Translations under genes and position numbers: made by a program
Shown: one piece after another, positions 50,207-58,367 of the stretch
Numbering within the stretch: the stretch's first letter is position 1
Layout of the letters: every line of letters begins with the position of its first letter
NCBI RefSeq assembly: GCF_011078175.1
Contig: NZ_JAALCJ010000004.1
Coordinates: forward strand, 62,001 to 126,000
Length of the DNA: 64,000 nt
Source of the DNA: Enterobacter cloacae
Lineage (GTDB): Bacteria; Pseudomonadota; Gammaproteobacteria; Enterobacterales; Enterobacteriaceae
Reading direction: 5' to 3'
Notes under the pieces: model-generated
Database searches by the model: none
Told to the model about the DNA's origin: nothing
Seen by the model: only the letters and a program-made list of their open reading frames with translations

Positions 50207-50466
50207 TTCCGTTTTCTCGCACATTTCATTTCCATTCAGCCTCGTGCAGGGGCAGCAAACTTTCTTAAATACATCGACAATGACCTCCAGCCCGCGCATG
50301 CCGGGAAAAGCGGAATGGCATAAGCCATTTTTATCTGTCCAGTAAAAGCATTGACGACTTCAAAAAATTAAGCTGGAGGCGGTCCTGGTTCAATAGCAAG
50401 AGGTCGTTACAGCATTCGCGACTTAAATATCCAGTGGCCAGAAAAGCGCCCCATCAGGTTAGCAAA
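50207..50466. other. tRNA-proximal gap
   Basis: About 260 bases of mixed composition after the tRNA-Val pair. No gene, no clear attachment-site repeat of the tRNA 3' end and no tRNA terminator hairpin could be seen. Confidence 0.5.
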
Positions 50467-50488
50467 ACGCCCGGCGTTTGCCGGGCGT
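50467..50488 (-). terminator. Terminator of the hsp20 gene
   Basis: Perfect nine-base stem ACGCCCGGC/GCCGGGCGT with a four-base loop; on the minus strand TTTTGC follows. Confidence 0.85.
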
Positions 50489-50509
50489 GAAAACAGCGTC
50501 AGTCAATGA

Positions 50510-50980
50510 TTACGGCTTGTGTTCAATCGCCGGGTTGTTGTTGATGGCGATGCGCTGAGGTTTCTCTTCTTCCGGGATATCCTGGTGTAATTCAATCGCC
50601 AGCAAGCCGTTTTCCAGCGAAGCGCCGGTTACTTTCACATGCTCCGGCAGACTATAGCTGGCCCGGAAGTCGCTGCGGCTGATACCCCGATGGATCCACC
50701 CTTCTTCGCCGTTTTCGGTTTTCTCCTCTTCACGTTTACCGCTGATGTTCAGCTGACCGCCGACGGTTTCAATTTCCAGTTCGCTCTCTTTCCAGCCCGG
50801 CACGCTGAGCGTCAGTTCATAGCGGTTATCGCCCACCCGCCGGATATTGTAAGAAGGCGTGGAGGGCAACGGCGTACTGCCGGTTAGCTGGCTAAAAAGG
50901 CGATCGATACGGTTAAAACGGTCCGCAAACAGAGAGTCGGAGAGATCGTTCAACATGGGAAAAGTTCTGAGAGTCATCAT
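50510..50980 (-). CDS. Hsp20-family small heat-shock protein
   Basis: Alpha-crystallin-domain chaperone of 156 residues, distantly like IbpA/IbpB but distinct. The core sheet runs from SYNIRRVGDNRYELTLSVPG (about 43) to ENGLLAIELHQDIPEE (about 122-137). The C-terminal PQRIAI supplies the I-x-I/V oligomerisation motif. Two ATGs lie side by side (50980, 50977) after AGGAGG; the second has better spacing. A sigma-32 promoter lies about 75 bases upstream and a terminator downstream, so it is a single-gene heat-shock unit. I do not recall it at this position in E. coli K-12. Confidence 0.9.
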   Translation of the reverse strand: MMTLRTFPMLNDLSDSLFADRFNRIDRLFSQLTGSTPLPSTPSYNIRRVGDNRYELTLSVPGWKESELEIETVGGQLNISGKREEEKTENGEEGWIHRGISRSDFRASYSLPEHVKVTGASLENGLLAIELHQDIPEEEKPQRIAINNNPAIEHKP

Positions 50981-51054
50981 GTACCTCCTGAACAGTAAAA
51001 GAGAATATTCAAAAAGTTCATGTATTACGGGCAGGTATTCCTTACCCGCCTTCT

Positions 51055-51082
51055 ATATGAGGTTACCGCACAATATTTCAAC
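51055..51082 (-). promoter_or_regulatory. Heat-shock (sigma-32) promoter of hsp20
   Basis: On the minus strand GTTGAAA (51082-51076), 13-base spacer, CCTCATAT (51062-51055). This is 13 of 15 informative positions against CTTGAAA and CCCCATnT, with spacing in the sigma-32 range. Confidence 0.75.
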
Positions 51083-51113
51083 CCCAGGAGCCTGCAAAAT
51101 GTAGCTGGAACCT

Positions 51114-51143
51114 AAAAAACGCAACGGGCCGTTAAGCCCGTTG
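51114..51143 (-). terminator. Terminator of glgS
   Basis: Stem CAACGGGC/GCCCGTTG (51122-51129 with 51136-51143); reading leftward the T-run TTTTTT follows. Confidence 0.85.
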
Positions 51144-51152
51144 TTCGTTATA

Positions 51153-51353
51153 TCATCGCAGTTCTGTCACTCTCGCCCGCTCAGCCTGCCTCCGGTAGTG
51201 GTCATATCGCTCCCGAAACCATGCCTGCTGTTCATTACTCATATTGCCGGTCACGGCATTGATATCAACTGGCTGGCCCAGGGCGTACATACGGGCAAAA
51301 CTGCGTGCCAGAAAATCAAAATTCTTTAATGCGTTTATACCTTGTCGCTTCAT
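51153..51353 (-). CDS. glgS: GlgS/ScoR surface composition regulator homologue
   Basis: Small all-helical protein of 66 residues matching E. coli GlgS (ScoR), which lowers motility and surface adhesin production and was first linked to glycogen. The diagnostic block is [20 protein letters not shown] followed by [16 protein letters not shown] take ATG 51353 ([12 protein letters not shown]) because GGAGG is eight bases before it; this gives the E. coli length exactly. In E. coli glgS lies in a different chromosomal region, so this copy is relocated or additional. Confidence 0.85.
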   Translation of the reverse strand: MKRQGINALKNFDFLARSFARMYALGQPVDINAVTGNMSNEQQAWFRERYDHYRRQAERARVTELR

Positions 51354-52134
51354 TAGCATATCCCTCCAGTCATTGTGATTACTGTTCAAGGTCATATGCT
51401 TTTCTGATCTTAGTATCCGCCTGAAAAAGATCGTTTTTTGAGCGATGCGTGCGCATCCATCTGCCAGTGTTCACATTTCAGGAACAATAAAACTCTTCAG
51501 CCCTGGTCATGAATTTCCCTCCCTTTTATCACTCATGCAGAAAATATAAACGCCAGCCATGCAGTAAGTTCGCAATGTAGCCAGAAGGTGCGAACGGCGT
51601 GCTTTAATGCCAGACGCTGTAACAGGTCGCCCCGAACAATAAAATGCTCAAATTAAACAAGCTAACGCACCGATTCCACTGCTTTTGTGAAATGGTCTGT
51701 CCATCAATACAGCCATGTTCTTCGCCCAATTATCACGAGGGCAATGGTCAGCCCTACGTGCTGCACCTTCTGGACGGGTGCTATCCACACTGAAATTACG
51801 TACCGTCATAAACCAGGCTACTACCTGTAGTCAGAATCGTAATTTATATTTATATACGTTAGCTAACGCATAAGCGTTTTCTCCAAAATCATTACAATGC
51901 CAATGAACTGTAACAAGTACATCATTAAGTACATTAATGGTGAAAATGATTATGTAAAAGCATCTAAATCAGGAAGTTGTGCGTTATATCTATTTTCAAT
52001 TGAACGCACAATTTCAGTCCTGAAATGGTGCAAAAAACCCTGTTCTAAACGTCTTAATCCCCCTCTTCATTGAATGACTTAACCGTTCTCCTGCTACGCT
52101 TGTTGTATGGTTCAGAAACGCAGGAACGCTTTCG
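51354..52134. other. Gene-poor stretch between glgS and ydhS
   Basis: 781 bases of lower GC than the flanks. The best small frame is 53 codons on the minus strand (51648-51809, starting MTVRNFSVDSTRPEGAARRA). It has a poor ribosome-binding site and no family I recognise. It could be a decayed mobile-element or phage fragment. The last 100 bases hold the ydhS promoter. Confidence 0.5.
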
Positions 52135-53730
52135 ATGAAAAAAATCGCCATTATCGGCTCAGGCCCAACAGGGATTTACACCTTTTACTCACTTCTTAAC
52201 AACGCAGCGCCGCTTTCGATCGCCGTGTTTGAAAAGGCAGACCAACCCGGTGTCGGGATGCCCTACAGCGACGAGGATAATTCCCGGCTGATGCTGGCGA
52301 ACATCGCCAGTATCGAAATCCCGCCCATTTTTATTTCCTATCTCGACTGGCTCAAACAGCAGAGTGCGGCCCATCTTGCACGCTATAACGTCGACAGTGA
52401 GAAACTGCACGACCGGCAATTCCTGCCGCGTATTCTGTTGGGTGAATATTTTCACGATCGTTTTCTTGCCGTCGTTGCTGAGGCGAAAAAGGCGGGCTTT
52501 CATGTCGAGGTGCACCCCAACGCAGAAGTCACTGATATTAAAGCTGATGTAGACGGCGTGGCCCTTTCAGTGAACGATGCCCCTTTCTCAAGACGGTTTG
52601 ATCTTGCGGTAGTCGCCACCGGTCACGTCTGGCCTGATGAAGATGAAACCACCCGCGCATATTTCCCAAGCCCCTGGTCGGGGCTGATGGACGCGGAGAT
52701 CCGAGCCTGCGAGGTGGGAATTATGGGTACCTCCCTTAGCGGACTGGACGCTGCAATGGCGGTTGTAATGCAGCATGGCCGATTTACTGATGAGCAGTTC
52801 GTTGTCAATAAAGGCAGCGAGGGGTTAAAAATCACCCTGATGTCCCGCACGGGCGTTCTGCCGGAGGCCGACATTTACTGCCCTATCCCTTATGAACCGC
52901 TGTCCGTGTTAACGGAGTCTGTGGCAGAAAGCGAAATAGCCAAAGGCCCGGACGGGCTGCTTGACCGCATCTTTGCGCTGATGGTGAAAGAGCTTGAACT
53001 GGCCGATCCGCGCTGGTGCCAGTCGATAGCGCTCAGCACGCTGAATCCAGACACCCTTCGTGATGTCTGGTTTGAGGATCGTAAAAAGCAGGGTCCTTTC
53101 ACCTGGGCCGAAGCGAATCTGAAAGAAGTGGAGCGCAATAAGCGCGAGAAACGCACCGTGGCCTGGCGCTATACCGTACTTCGTCTGCATGAAGTGGTTC
53201 AGGCCATTGTCCCTTCACTCAATGAGCGTGACAGAGAGCGGTTTAAATCCGGGCTGGAGCGCGTCTTTATTGATAACTATGCTGCCATTCCACCGCAGTC
53301 TATCCGTCGGTTACTGGCGCTGCGGGAGGCAGGGATCATTAGCGTGGTCGCACTCGGTGATGATTACGACCTGGATATCGGCAGCGATCAGACCGTCATC
53401 ACCACGGCAGAAAAGCGTTACCGCTTCGATGTATTTATTGATGCGCGCGGACAAAAGCCACTTAAAAACAAGGATATTCCCTTCCCCACCCTGCGTAATC
53501 AGCTTGCGGAAACCGGCGATGACGTCCCCGACGTGGGGGAAGACTATACGTTGCTGGCGCCTGCATCACTGCGGGGGCGCATCGCTTTTGGGGCGATCCC
53601 CTGGCTGATGCACGATCGTCCGTTTGTTCAGGGTTTGTCTGAGTGCGCTGAAATTGGTAAAGCGATAGCGAAAGCGGCTGGAAAACCTGCGTCGGGCGTG
53701 CGAAGGAAGTTACCTTACACGGAGTTTTAA
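52135..53730 (+). CDS. ydhS: FAD/NAD(P)-binding protein YdhS
   Basis: Predicted flavoprotein of 531 residues, collinear with E. coli YdhS. The N-terminal dinucleotide fold is KKIAIIGSGPTGIYTFYSLL (2-21), with VAVIATGH-type motif LAVVATGHVWPDED near 160 and an internal GIMGTSLSGLDAAMAV fold near 199. The C-terminus has DARGQKPLKNKDIP. The reaction is unknown. In E. coli ydhR lies between the tRNA and ydhS; I do not see it here. Confidence 0.92.
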   Translation: MKKIAIIGSGPTGIYTFYSLLNNAAPLSIAVFEKADQPGVGMPYSDEDNSRLMLANIASIEIPPIFISYLDWLKQQSAAHLARYNVDSEKLHDRQFLPRILLGEYFHDRFLAVVAEAKKAGFHVEVHPNAEVTDIKADVDGVALSVNDAPFSRRFDLAVVATGHVWPDEDETTRAYFPSPWSGLMDAEIRACEVGIMGTSLSGLDAAMAVVMQHGRFTDEQFVVNKGSEGLKITLMSRTGVLPEADIYCPIPYEPLSVLTESVAESEIAKGPDGLLDRIFALMVKELELADPRWCQSIALSTLNPDTLRDVWFEDRKKQGPFTWAEANLKEVERNKREKRTVAWRYTVLRLHEVVQAIVPSLNERDRERFKSGLERVFIDNYAAIPPQSIRRLLALREAGIISVVALGDDYDLDIGSDQTVITTAEKRYRFDVFIDARGQKPLKNKDIPFPTLRNQLAETGDDVPDVGEDYTLLAPASLRGRIAFGAIPWLMHDRPFVQGLSECAEIGKAIAKAAGKPASGVRRKLPYTEF

Positions 53731-53758
53731 CAGGGCTTCCCTGCCCTGCGGTGTCGGA

Positions 53759-54400
53759 TTACTCGAAGAAGACTTCCGGGTTTTCCGACAGCGATACGAA
53801 CGATTTAGTGTTCTTGTCCAGGGCAAGGATTTTGCCGCTTTCGATGTCATATACCCAGCCGTGCAGGCGAATGGCGTTGTTGCGCAGGCCTACCGCCACC
53901 GACGGATGGGTCTTGATGTTGCTCAGCTGCGCAAAAACGTTCTCCTGCACCATCGCATTCACTTTATCGATTGGCTTATCCCAGGTTTTCTTCTCAACCA
54001 CCGCTTTCGCCGCATCGGAGTAGCGCAGCCAGTGGGAAACGGCCGGCATGGGCTCCAGATTGGCGTTGTCAGCAATCGCCTTCATCGCGCCGCAGTTGGA
54101 GTGGCCGCAAATAACGATATCGGTCACGCCCAGGGCGACAACAGCGTATTCAATGGTCGCTGAGACACCGCCCGGCTCCGGCCCGAACGGTGGCACAATG
54201 TTGCCCGCGTTTCGAATGACAAAGAGCTGTCCTGGCTCCTGTTGCGTAACCAGTTCCGGAACCAGACGGCTGTCGGAGCAGGAGATAAACAGCGCTTTGG
54301 GATTCTGACTGGACGCTAAACTACGAAAAAGCTCTTTACGTTGCGGGAAAATCTCTTTTTGAAAGCTGAGAAAACCTTCAATGATATGTTGCATAGCCAT
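53759..54400 (-). CDS. Beta-class carbonic anhydrase (CynT-like)
   Basis: Zinc enzyme interconverting CO2 and bicarbonate, 213 residues. Ligands Cys41 and the Asp43-Arg45 dyad are in [11 protein letters not shown]; His100 and Cys103 are in CGHSNCGAM. The overall pattern is closer to E. coli CynT than to Can. No cyanase or cyn permease genes are nearby, so a general bicarbonate supply role is as likely as cyanate metabolism. The start may be ATG 54400 or 54394. Confidence 0.92.
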   Translation of the reverse strand: MAMQHIIEGFLSFQKEIFPQRKELFRSLASSQNPKALFISCSDSRLVPELVTQQEPGQLFVIRNAGNIVPPFGPEPGGVSATIEYAVVALGVTDIVICGHSNCGAMKAIADNANLEPMPAVSHWLRYSDAAKAVVEKKTWDKPIDKVNAMVQENVFAQLSNIKTHPSVAVGLRNNAIRLHGWVYDIESGKILALDKNTKSFVSLSENPEVFFE

Positions 54401-54466
54401 TTCTCTTTTATCTGTTTTAGTTTAGGTATGATCGCGATCACACTCGTAAAATTTAACCACCGCGCC

Positions 54467-55249
54467 TTAGCGGAGACAAGCAATATATTTCTGGCCCGAC
54501 CGCTGGACGATCTCATCCGCGTTCGCCGGGATGTTCTGACCTTCAAAGGCCCCGTACAGGCGCTTGTACGTTTTACCTGTCAGTCGGCCAATAACCGACT
54601 CAACGCTGCGGGCAGGCAGCGGGAGCATATTCGGGTAACTCCACATAAACGACACGGCGTCTTTACCGGGCGTGACCTGCAAAATATCACCGGCCAGCAA
54701 CACGCCGTCGCCTGACTGCCAGTGCAGCACCGTGCCGCCTGCAAAATGCCCGCCCAGTCGCAGCAGCGTTACCGACGGCATAATTTCCAGAGTGTCCTCC
54801 TCCCAGAAGCGTATCGCCGGGCTGTCACGCATCACCCACTGCCGATCGCTGGCGTGCAGGTAGATCGGCGCGTTAAACGCGGCAGCCCACTCCTGCATGG
54901 TGGTGTAGTAGTGCGGGTGCGAAATCGCGATCGCGCCGATCCCCCCGAGCGCGTTGACTAACGCTCTGGTGGCCGGATCTAGGTTGGCGATACAGTCCCA
55001 GAGAATATTGCCATGCGGCGTGCGCAGCAGGATGGCGCGTTGGTTAATGGCAAAAGAGGGGACGGTTTTGATGCTGAACAGCTGCGGCTCCAGCTGTTGC
55101 CATTTGTTGGTATGCGTGGCAGTAAGACTGTCAAAATCCGTCCACGCCTGGCCCGTCACCGGGACATACTGGCGCTCATCGTCGCAAATCGGGCAGTTTT
55201 TGGGCTGTTCATCGTAAGCGGTACCGCAGGTTTTACAGAGTGTAATCAT
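54467..55249 (-). CDS. MBL-fold hydrolase with N-terminal zinc ribbon
   Basis: Metallo-beta-lactamase-fold protein of 260 residues. It opens with a rubredoxin-like zinc ribbon (CKTCG at 5-9 and CPIC at 19-22). The usual HxHxDH metal motif appears as SHPHYYTTMQEW, keeping two histidines but not the aspartate-histidine pair. Later ligand-like residues GGHFAGG and LLAGDIL are present. It may bind one metal or an altered site; function unknown. Divergent from the 46-residue gene and upstream of the carbonic anhydrase in the same direction. Confidence 0.88.
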   Translation of the reverse strand: MITLCKTCGTAYDEQPKNCPICDDERQYVPVTGQAWTDFDSLTATHTNKWQQLEPQLFSIKTVPSFAINQRAILLRTPHGNILWDCIANLDPATRALVNALGGIGAIAISHPHYYTTMQEWAAAFNAPIYLHASDRQWVMRDSPAIRFWEEDTLEIMPSVTLLRLGGHFAGGTVLHWQSGDGVLLAGDILQVTPGKDAVSFMWSYPNMLPLPARSVESVIGRLTGKTYKRLYGAFEGQNIPANADEIVQRSGQKYIACLR

Positions 55250-55374
55250 CAGCTTTTCTCAGCAATAAAGCACTGAGTATGGCAGGGATTATCCATATGT
55301 GCTGAGGGGTGCCTGGCCCGCTCTTTTTGACTTATACTGTGCCAGTATCAAAAACTGAATAACGCAGGTGGCAC

Positions 55375-55515
55375 ATGGAAATTGATCTCGATAACTTAGT
55401 CTTTAACGGGCTGGATGAAGCAGAAGAGCGCAACGCGGAACGTCTCGACGACGCGGATAAAAAAGCCCAGGCGATTGTCGCCGATGACGACTGCGGCGAT
55501 GCCTGCAAGATCTGA
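55375..55515 (+). CDS. Acidic 46-residue protein with CxxxC tail
   Basis: Small frame MEIDLDNLVFNGLDEAEERN... ending DDDCGDACKI, 46 residues and strongly acidic. It has a good ribosome-binding site (AGGTGG), a -10-like TATACT at 55333-55338 and a strong terminator five bases after the stop. Together these make a self-contained gene. The only cysteines are at 40 and 44, near the C-terminus after an Asp run; metal binding or a disulfide is possible. I do not recognise a family. Confidence 0.8.
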   Translation: MEIDLDNLVFNGLDEAEERNAERLDDADKKAQAIVADDDCGDACKI

Positions 55516-55520
55516 CGAGA

Positions 55521-55548
55521 AAGCACCGGAAGCCCCGGTGCTTTTTTT
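55521..55548 (+). terminator. Terminator of the 46-residue gene
   Basis: Perfect nine-base stem AAGCACCGG/CCGGTGCTT (55521-55529 with 55535-55543) with a run of T residues. Confidence 0.93.
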
Positions 55549-55571
55549 ATGAATGAGGTGTTCACCCGCTA

Positions 55572-56978
55572 TCAGTTCTCCGGCGTTTTGCTAAACCCGG
55601 TAAGCATCAGGATCAGACTTTGCGGAGATGATGCCGTCTCAAACTGATAGTGATTTCCCTGACGATCGCCGCCGATATACCACGAAATTTCGGTTTTCCC
55701 TTCAGCCAGCGCCTTACGTACCGCTTTATCCACGTCCACCATCCGGTATTCCCGGGAGTGGTTCAGGTACAGCACCGCATCCGAGCGGTAGTTGCAGGAC
55801 GGCCGTGAATGCCAGCTCACGGTGGATGGATCCCAGTCGTTACTCGCCGGATAGAAGAAGATTTGATCCGCGCCGTTGGTTTCCACTTTCCCGCCATAAA
55901 TACGCACGCGGTATGTAAACTGGGCAGGATCCTGTCCGGCCGGCAGCGGAGGGATGTTGAACTTCACCAGCGACAATGTTTCGCTGTTTTTTGTTCGCCC
56001 GCCGTTTTGCCAGTTATCCTGCACCAGTAAGGCCTGAGGATCGGGCTGAGACAGTGTGGGTTCCATGCTGCTTAGCCAGACGTTGGCCTTCGCTTTCGAA
56101 TAACCATACGGCACGGTGGTGCCGCAATCCATTCCGCGATTCATGCACAGGTCGGTCATAAAGCGCGCGGCATCTTCTGTCCACCCGTTCATAAAGTCAG
56201 CATGCGCCGTATACAGGCTTCCCCACCGCTCTTCTCGCTCATTGCCATGCATGATGGGGTCGAGGGAAAGCTGGACTTTGCTGGTATCCAGAGAGCTGAT
56301 GGTCGGGAGCACGTAGGCGATATTCATGTTCACCGTCGGGATTTTCACCGGGAAGGCCGATGGGCACTGCCCTTTCGTGTCATAGGTGGCGTTAGCCAGG
56401 CCGTGAGCGGGCTTCAGGTTGACCCCGTCCCAACAGTTCGGGAATTGAATACCGATATTAAACTGCACGGCATCCTTCGCCTTGCGTAAGCCGCAGACTT
56501 CACCCGTTTTGCTGGTGTAGCCTTTACCGTTAGCGCATAAAAAGGTGATATGGGGATTGGGCGCGGTGCCGTGGTGATCGCCGGCCAGAAGCGACAGCCC
56601 CGCCGGGAACGGGTGCAGCGGCCAGGCGTCAACGTTCGATGCCTGATAATAGGTTTTTTGATAGGCGGGTTTGGCCACCGTTCCGTCCGGCAATTTCAGC
56701 GATGGCGCCCAGTAGGCCGAGCTGTCTGCTTTGTTATCGCAGGTGGTCTTTTCCTGCGTCCGCAGCGATTCACGGCTGGAGTAAGCATCCGTGTGCACGT
56801 TGCCAAAAAAGTCGTGCAGCATGGCCTCGTTGGGCATGCCGAACATCATAATGGCATCATCGCCGAGGGTGTGGGAATAGCTGCATACAACATGCGCCTG
56901 TGGACCAGCGTGTGCCGCCTGCATGGCAAGCAGAAGTGCGGTGGCAGAAAGCGCGGGGGTTAATACTGTCCGTTTCAT
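55572..56978 (-). CDS. Secreted DUF1996 protein
   Basis: Exported protein of 468 residues with a signal peptide (MKRTVLTPALSATALLLAM, cleavage after HAG or AHA). The DUF1996 core runs about 30-280: CSYSHTLGDDAIMM, MLHDFFGNVHTDAYSS, GDHHGTAPNPH, FPNCWDGVNLKPAHG and HADFMNGW are its recurring motifs. The C-terminal 150 residues resemble a DNRLRE/CBM96-type beta domain (TKNSETLSLVKFNIPPLP, IFFYPASNDWDPSTVSWHSR). DUF1996 is best known from fungi and actinobacteria; its function is not defined. ATG 56978 has GGAGAT upstream. Confidence 0.88.
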   Translation of the reverse strand: MKRTVLTPALSATALLLAMQAAHAGPQAHVVCSYSHTLGDDAIMMFGMPNEAMLHDFFGNVHTDAYSSRESLRTQEKTTCDNKADSSAYWAPSLKLPDGTVAKPAYQKTYYQASNVDAWPLHPFPAGLSLLAGDHHGTAPNPHITFLCANGKGYTSKTGEVCGLRKAKDAVQFNIGIQFPNCWDGVNLKPAHGLANATYDTKGQCPSAFPVKIPTVNMNIAYVLPTISSLDTSKVQLSLDPIMHGNEREERWGSLYTAHADFMNGWTEDAARFMTDLCMNRGMDCGTTVPYGYSKAKANVWLSSMEPTLSQPDPQALLVQDNWQNGGRTKNSETLSLVKFNIPPLPAGQDPAQFTYRVRIYGGKVETNGADQIFFYPASNDWDPSTVSWHSRPSCNYRSDAVLYLNHSREYRMVDVDKAVRKALAEGKTEISWYIGGDRQGNHYQFETASSPQSLILMLTGFSKTPEN

Positions 56979-57058
56979 TATTATCTCCATCTTTGAAAGG
57001 AGAAAGTGGTAACAAAACGGCCATCATTTACCGAGGATTAGCCTGGGTATTTTTCCCT

Positions 57059-57142
57059 TCATCCTCGCTTTACAGACACCATGCACAGCTCATTCCAGTA
57101 CATTTCGCGCGTCCGGCGCAGTTCAGCGTGACGTTTTATCAT
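57059..57142 (-). CDS. Possible 27-residue ORF
   Basis: MIKRHAELRRTREMYWNELC and seven more residues, starting inside the end of the 55-residue frame (20-base overlap, different frame). Basic and short; no family recognised. Listed because the two frames abut as translationally coupled small genes often do. Confidence 0.25.
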   Translation of the reverse strand: MIKRHAELRRTREMYWNELCMVSVKRG

Positions 57143-57290
57143 GGAACCACTCCGGGTCGATGTTGGCTACGTCCACGCCATACAGGCTGGCGACAGGCAG
57201 TATTGACTCAAGAACACGTTGCGCGCTGTTCTCCGCATTCACTGGTCGGGGCGCAAAAAACCGCCGTAACGTGCTTATCCATTTTTTCAT
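57123..57290 (-). CDS. Possible 55-residue protein
   Basis: MKKWISTLRRFFAPRPVNAE, then a helical segment (RVLESILPVASLYGVDV) and IDPEWFHDKTSR. A ribosome-binding-like GAAGGG lies eight bases before the ATG. The basic amphipathic N-terminus and acidic C-terminal part look coding rather than random. Function unknown. It lies between DUF1996 and the ABC transporter, in the DUF1996 direction. Confidence 0.5.
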   Translation of the reverse strand: MKKWISTLRRFFAPRPVNAENSAQRVLESILPVASLYGVDVANIDPEWFHDKTSR

Positions 57291-57529
57291 CGTCATTACC
57301 CTTCTCGCTTAACCTGTCCTCAGTTAAACACCCGGACTGCACCCGGGGGAAATATCAAAATCCACTGTTGATGTGCAGGATCTGCAAATAGCGCCCCGCC
57401 TTCTTGTTTTTTCTTTAAAACCTTGTTCACTCATGCTTTTTTTCTCATAGCAAAGAACGATTTCTTATTTGGCGATAGCTTTCCCTTATGGGAGCGTAAC
57501 GGGGTAAAACAAAAACAACGGGATGGCGT

Positions 57530-58366
57530 ATGACTATGGCTGCAAAAATGAAAGGGTTTAAAAAACGGGCGCAGGTTCTGGGATTAGTGGCAGCCTGGAG
57601 CCTGGTTTCAGCGCAGGCGCAGGCCGATCGGCTGGCGGATATCAAGGCAGCAGGCGTGGTGAAAGTGGCCACGTTTGATGCCAATCCACCCTTTGGCTCG
57701 ATTGATGCCAAAACGCATGAGATCGTGGGTTACGATGTGGACTTCGCCAAAGCGCTGGCAAAATCGCTCGGCGTAAAGCTTGAACTGGTCGCCACTAATC
57801 CGGCTAACCGCATTCCGTTGCTACAGTCCGGAAAAGCGGATCTCATCGTGGCGGATATCACTATCACCCCGGAACGTGCACAGATAATTGATTTCTCGAC
57901 GCCTTACTTCATCACCGGCCAGCAGTTCCTGGTTCCGGCAAAATCACCGGACAAGCTTGATGACTATAGCCGGGCACGCATTGGTGCCGTAAAGGGTACG
58001 ACGGGTGAACAGGCGCTGCACCAGCGTTTTCCGCAGTCCCGCGTCCTCTCTTATGATGACATCCCGCTGGCGCTGACGGCACTGCGCAATGGCAACGTGC
58101 AGGCCATTACCCAGGACAGCACCATCCTGGCCGGTCTGCTGGCGCAGGCGCCGGATAAAGCCGACTTCAAAATCCTGCCTGACCTGCTCAGTAAAGAAGA
58201 GATTGGCGTGGGGGTGAAAAAAGGTGAAACGGCGCTGCTGAAAGCCGTTAACGATGAGCTGGTAAACCTGGAGAACAACGGCCAGGCGGCAAAAATCTAT
58301 GACGTCTGGTTCGGTCCAGGCACGCCAGCTCCACAGCCTCGTAACTTTAAAATAGAAGCCCGGTAA
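57530..58366 (+). CDS. Polar amino-acid ABC transporter binding protein
   Basis: Periplasmic solute-binding protein, family 3, 278 residues, with a signal ending near AQAQA. The two-lobe signatures KVATFDANPPFGSIDAKTHE, YDVDFAKALAKSLGV and ADLIVADITITPERAQIIDF are clear. Arg and Asp of the ligand carboxylate clamp are in ITPERAQ and TQDST. The substrate is probably a polar or acidic amino acid; I cannot assign it. First gene of a four-gene operon. Confidence 0.92.
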   Translation: MTMAAKMKGFKKRAQVLGLVAAWSLVSAQAQADRLADIKAAGVVKVATFDANPPFGSIDAKTHEIVGYDVDFAKALAKSLGVKLELVATNPANRIPLLQSGKADLIVADITITPERAQIIDFSTPYFITGQQFLVPAKSPDKLDDYSRARIGAVKGTTGEQALHQRFPQSRVLSYDDIPLALTALRNGNVQAITQDSTILAGLLAQAPDKADFKILPDLLSKEEIGVGVKKGETALLKAVNDELVNLENNGQAAKIYDVWFGPGTPAPQPRNFKIEAR

Positions 58367-58367
58367 T

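Noticed and set aside
50041..50210. tRNA-Val tandem as a CRISPR-like or other direct repeat
   Set aside because: The repeated sequence is fully explained by two tRNA genes with different acceptor stems.
50981..51050. RNA thermometer in the hsp20 leader
   Set aside because: UACCU in the leader could pair with AGGUA at the ribosome-binding site, but it is only five base pairs and a competing imperfect hairpin exists; no ROSE-type motif seen.
51648..51809. 53-codon frame in the glgS-ydhS gap as a gene
   Set aside because: Weak ribosome-binding site and no family; reported only as content of the gap.
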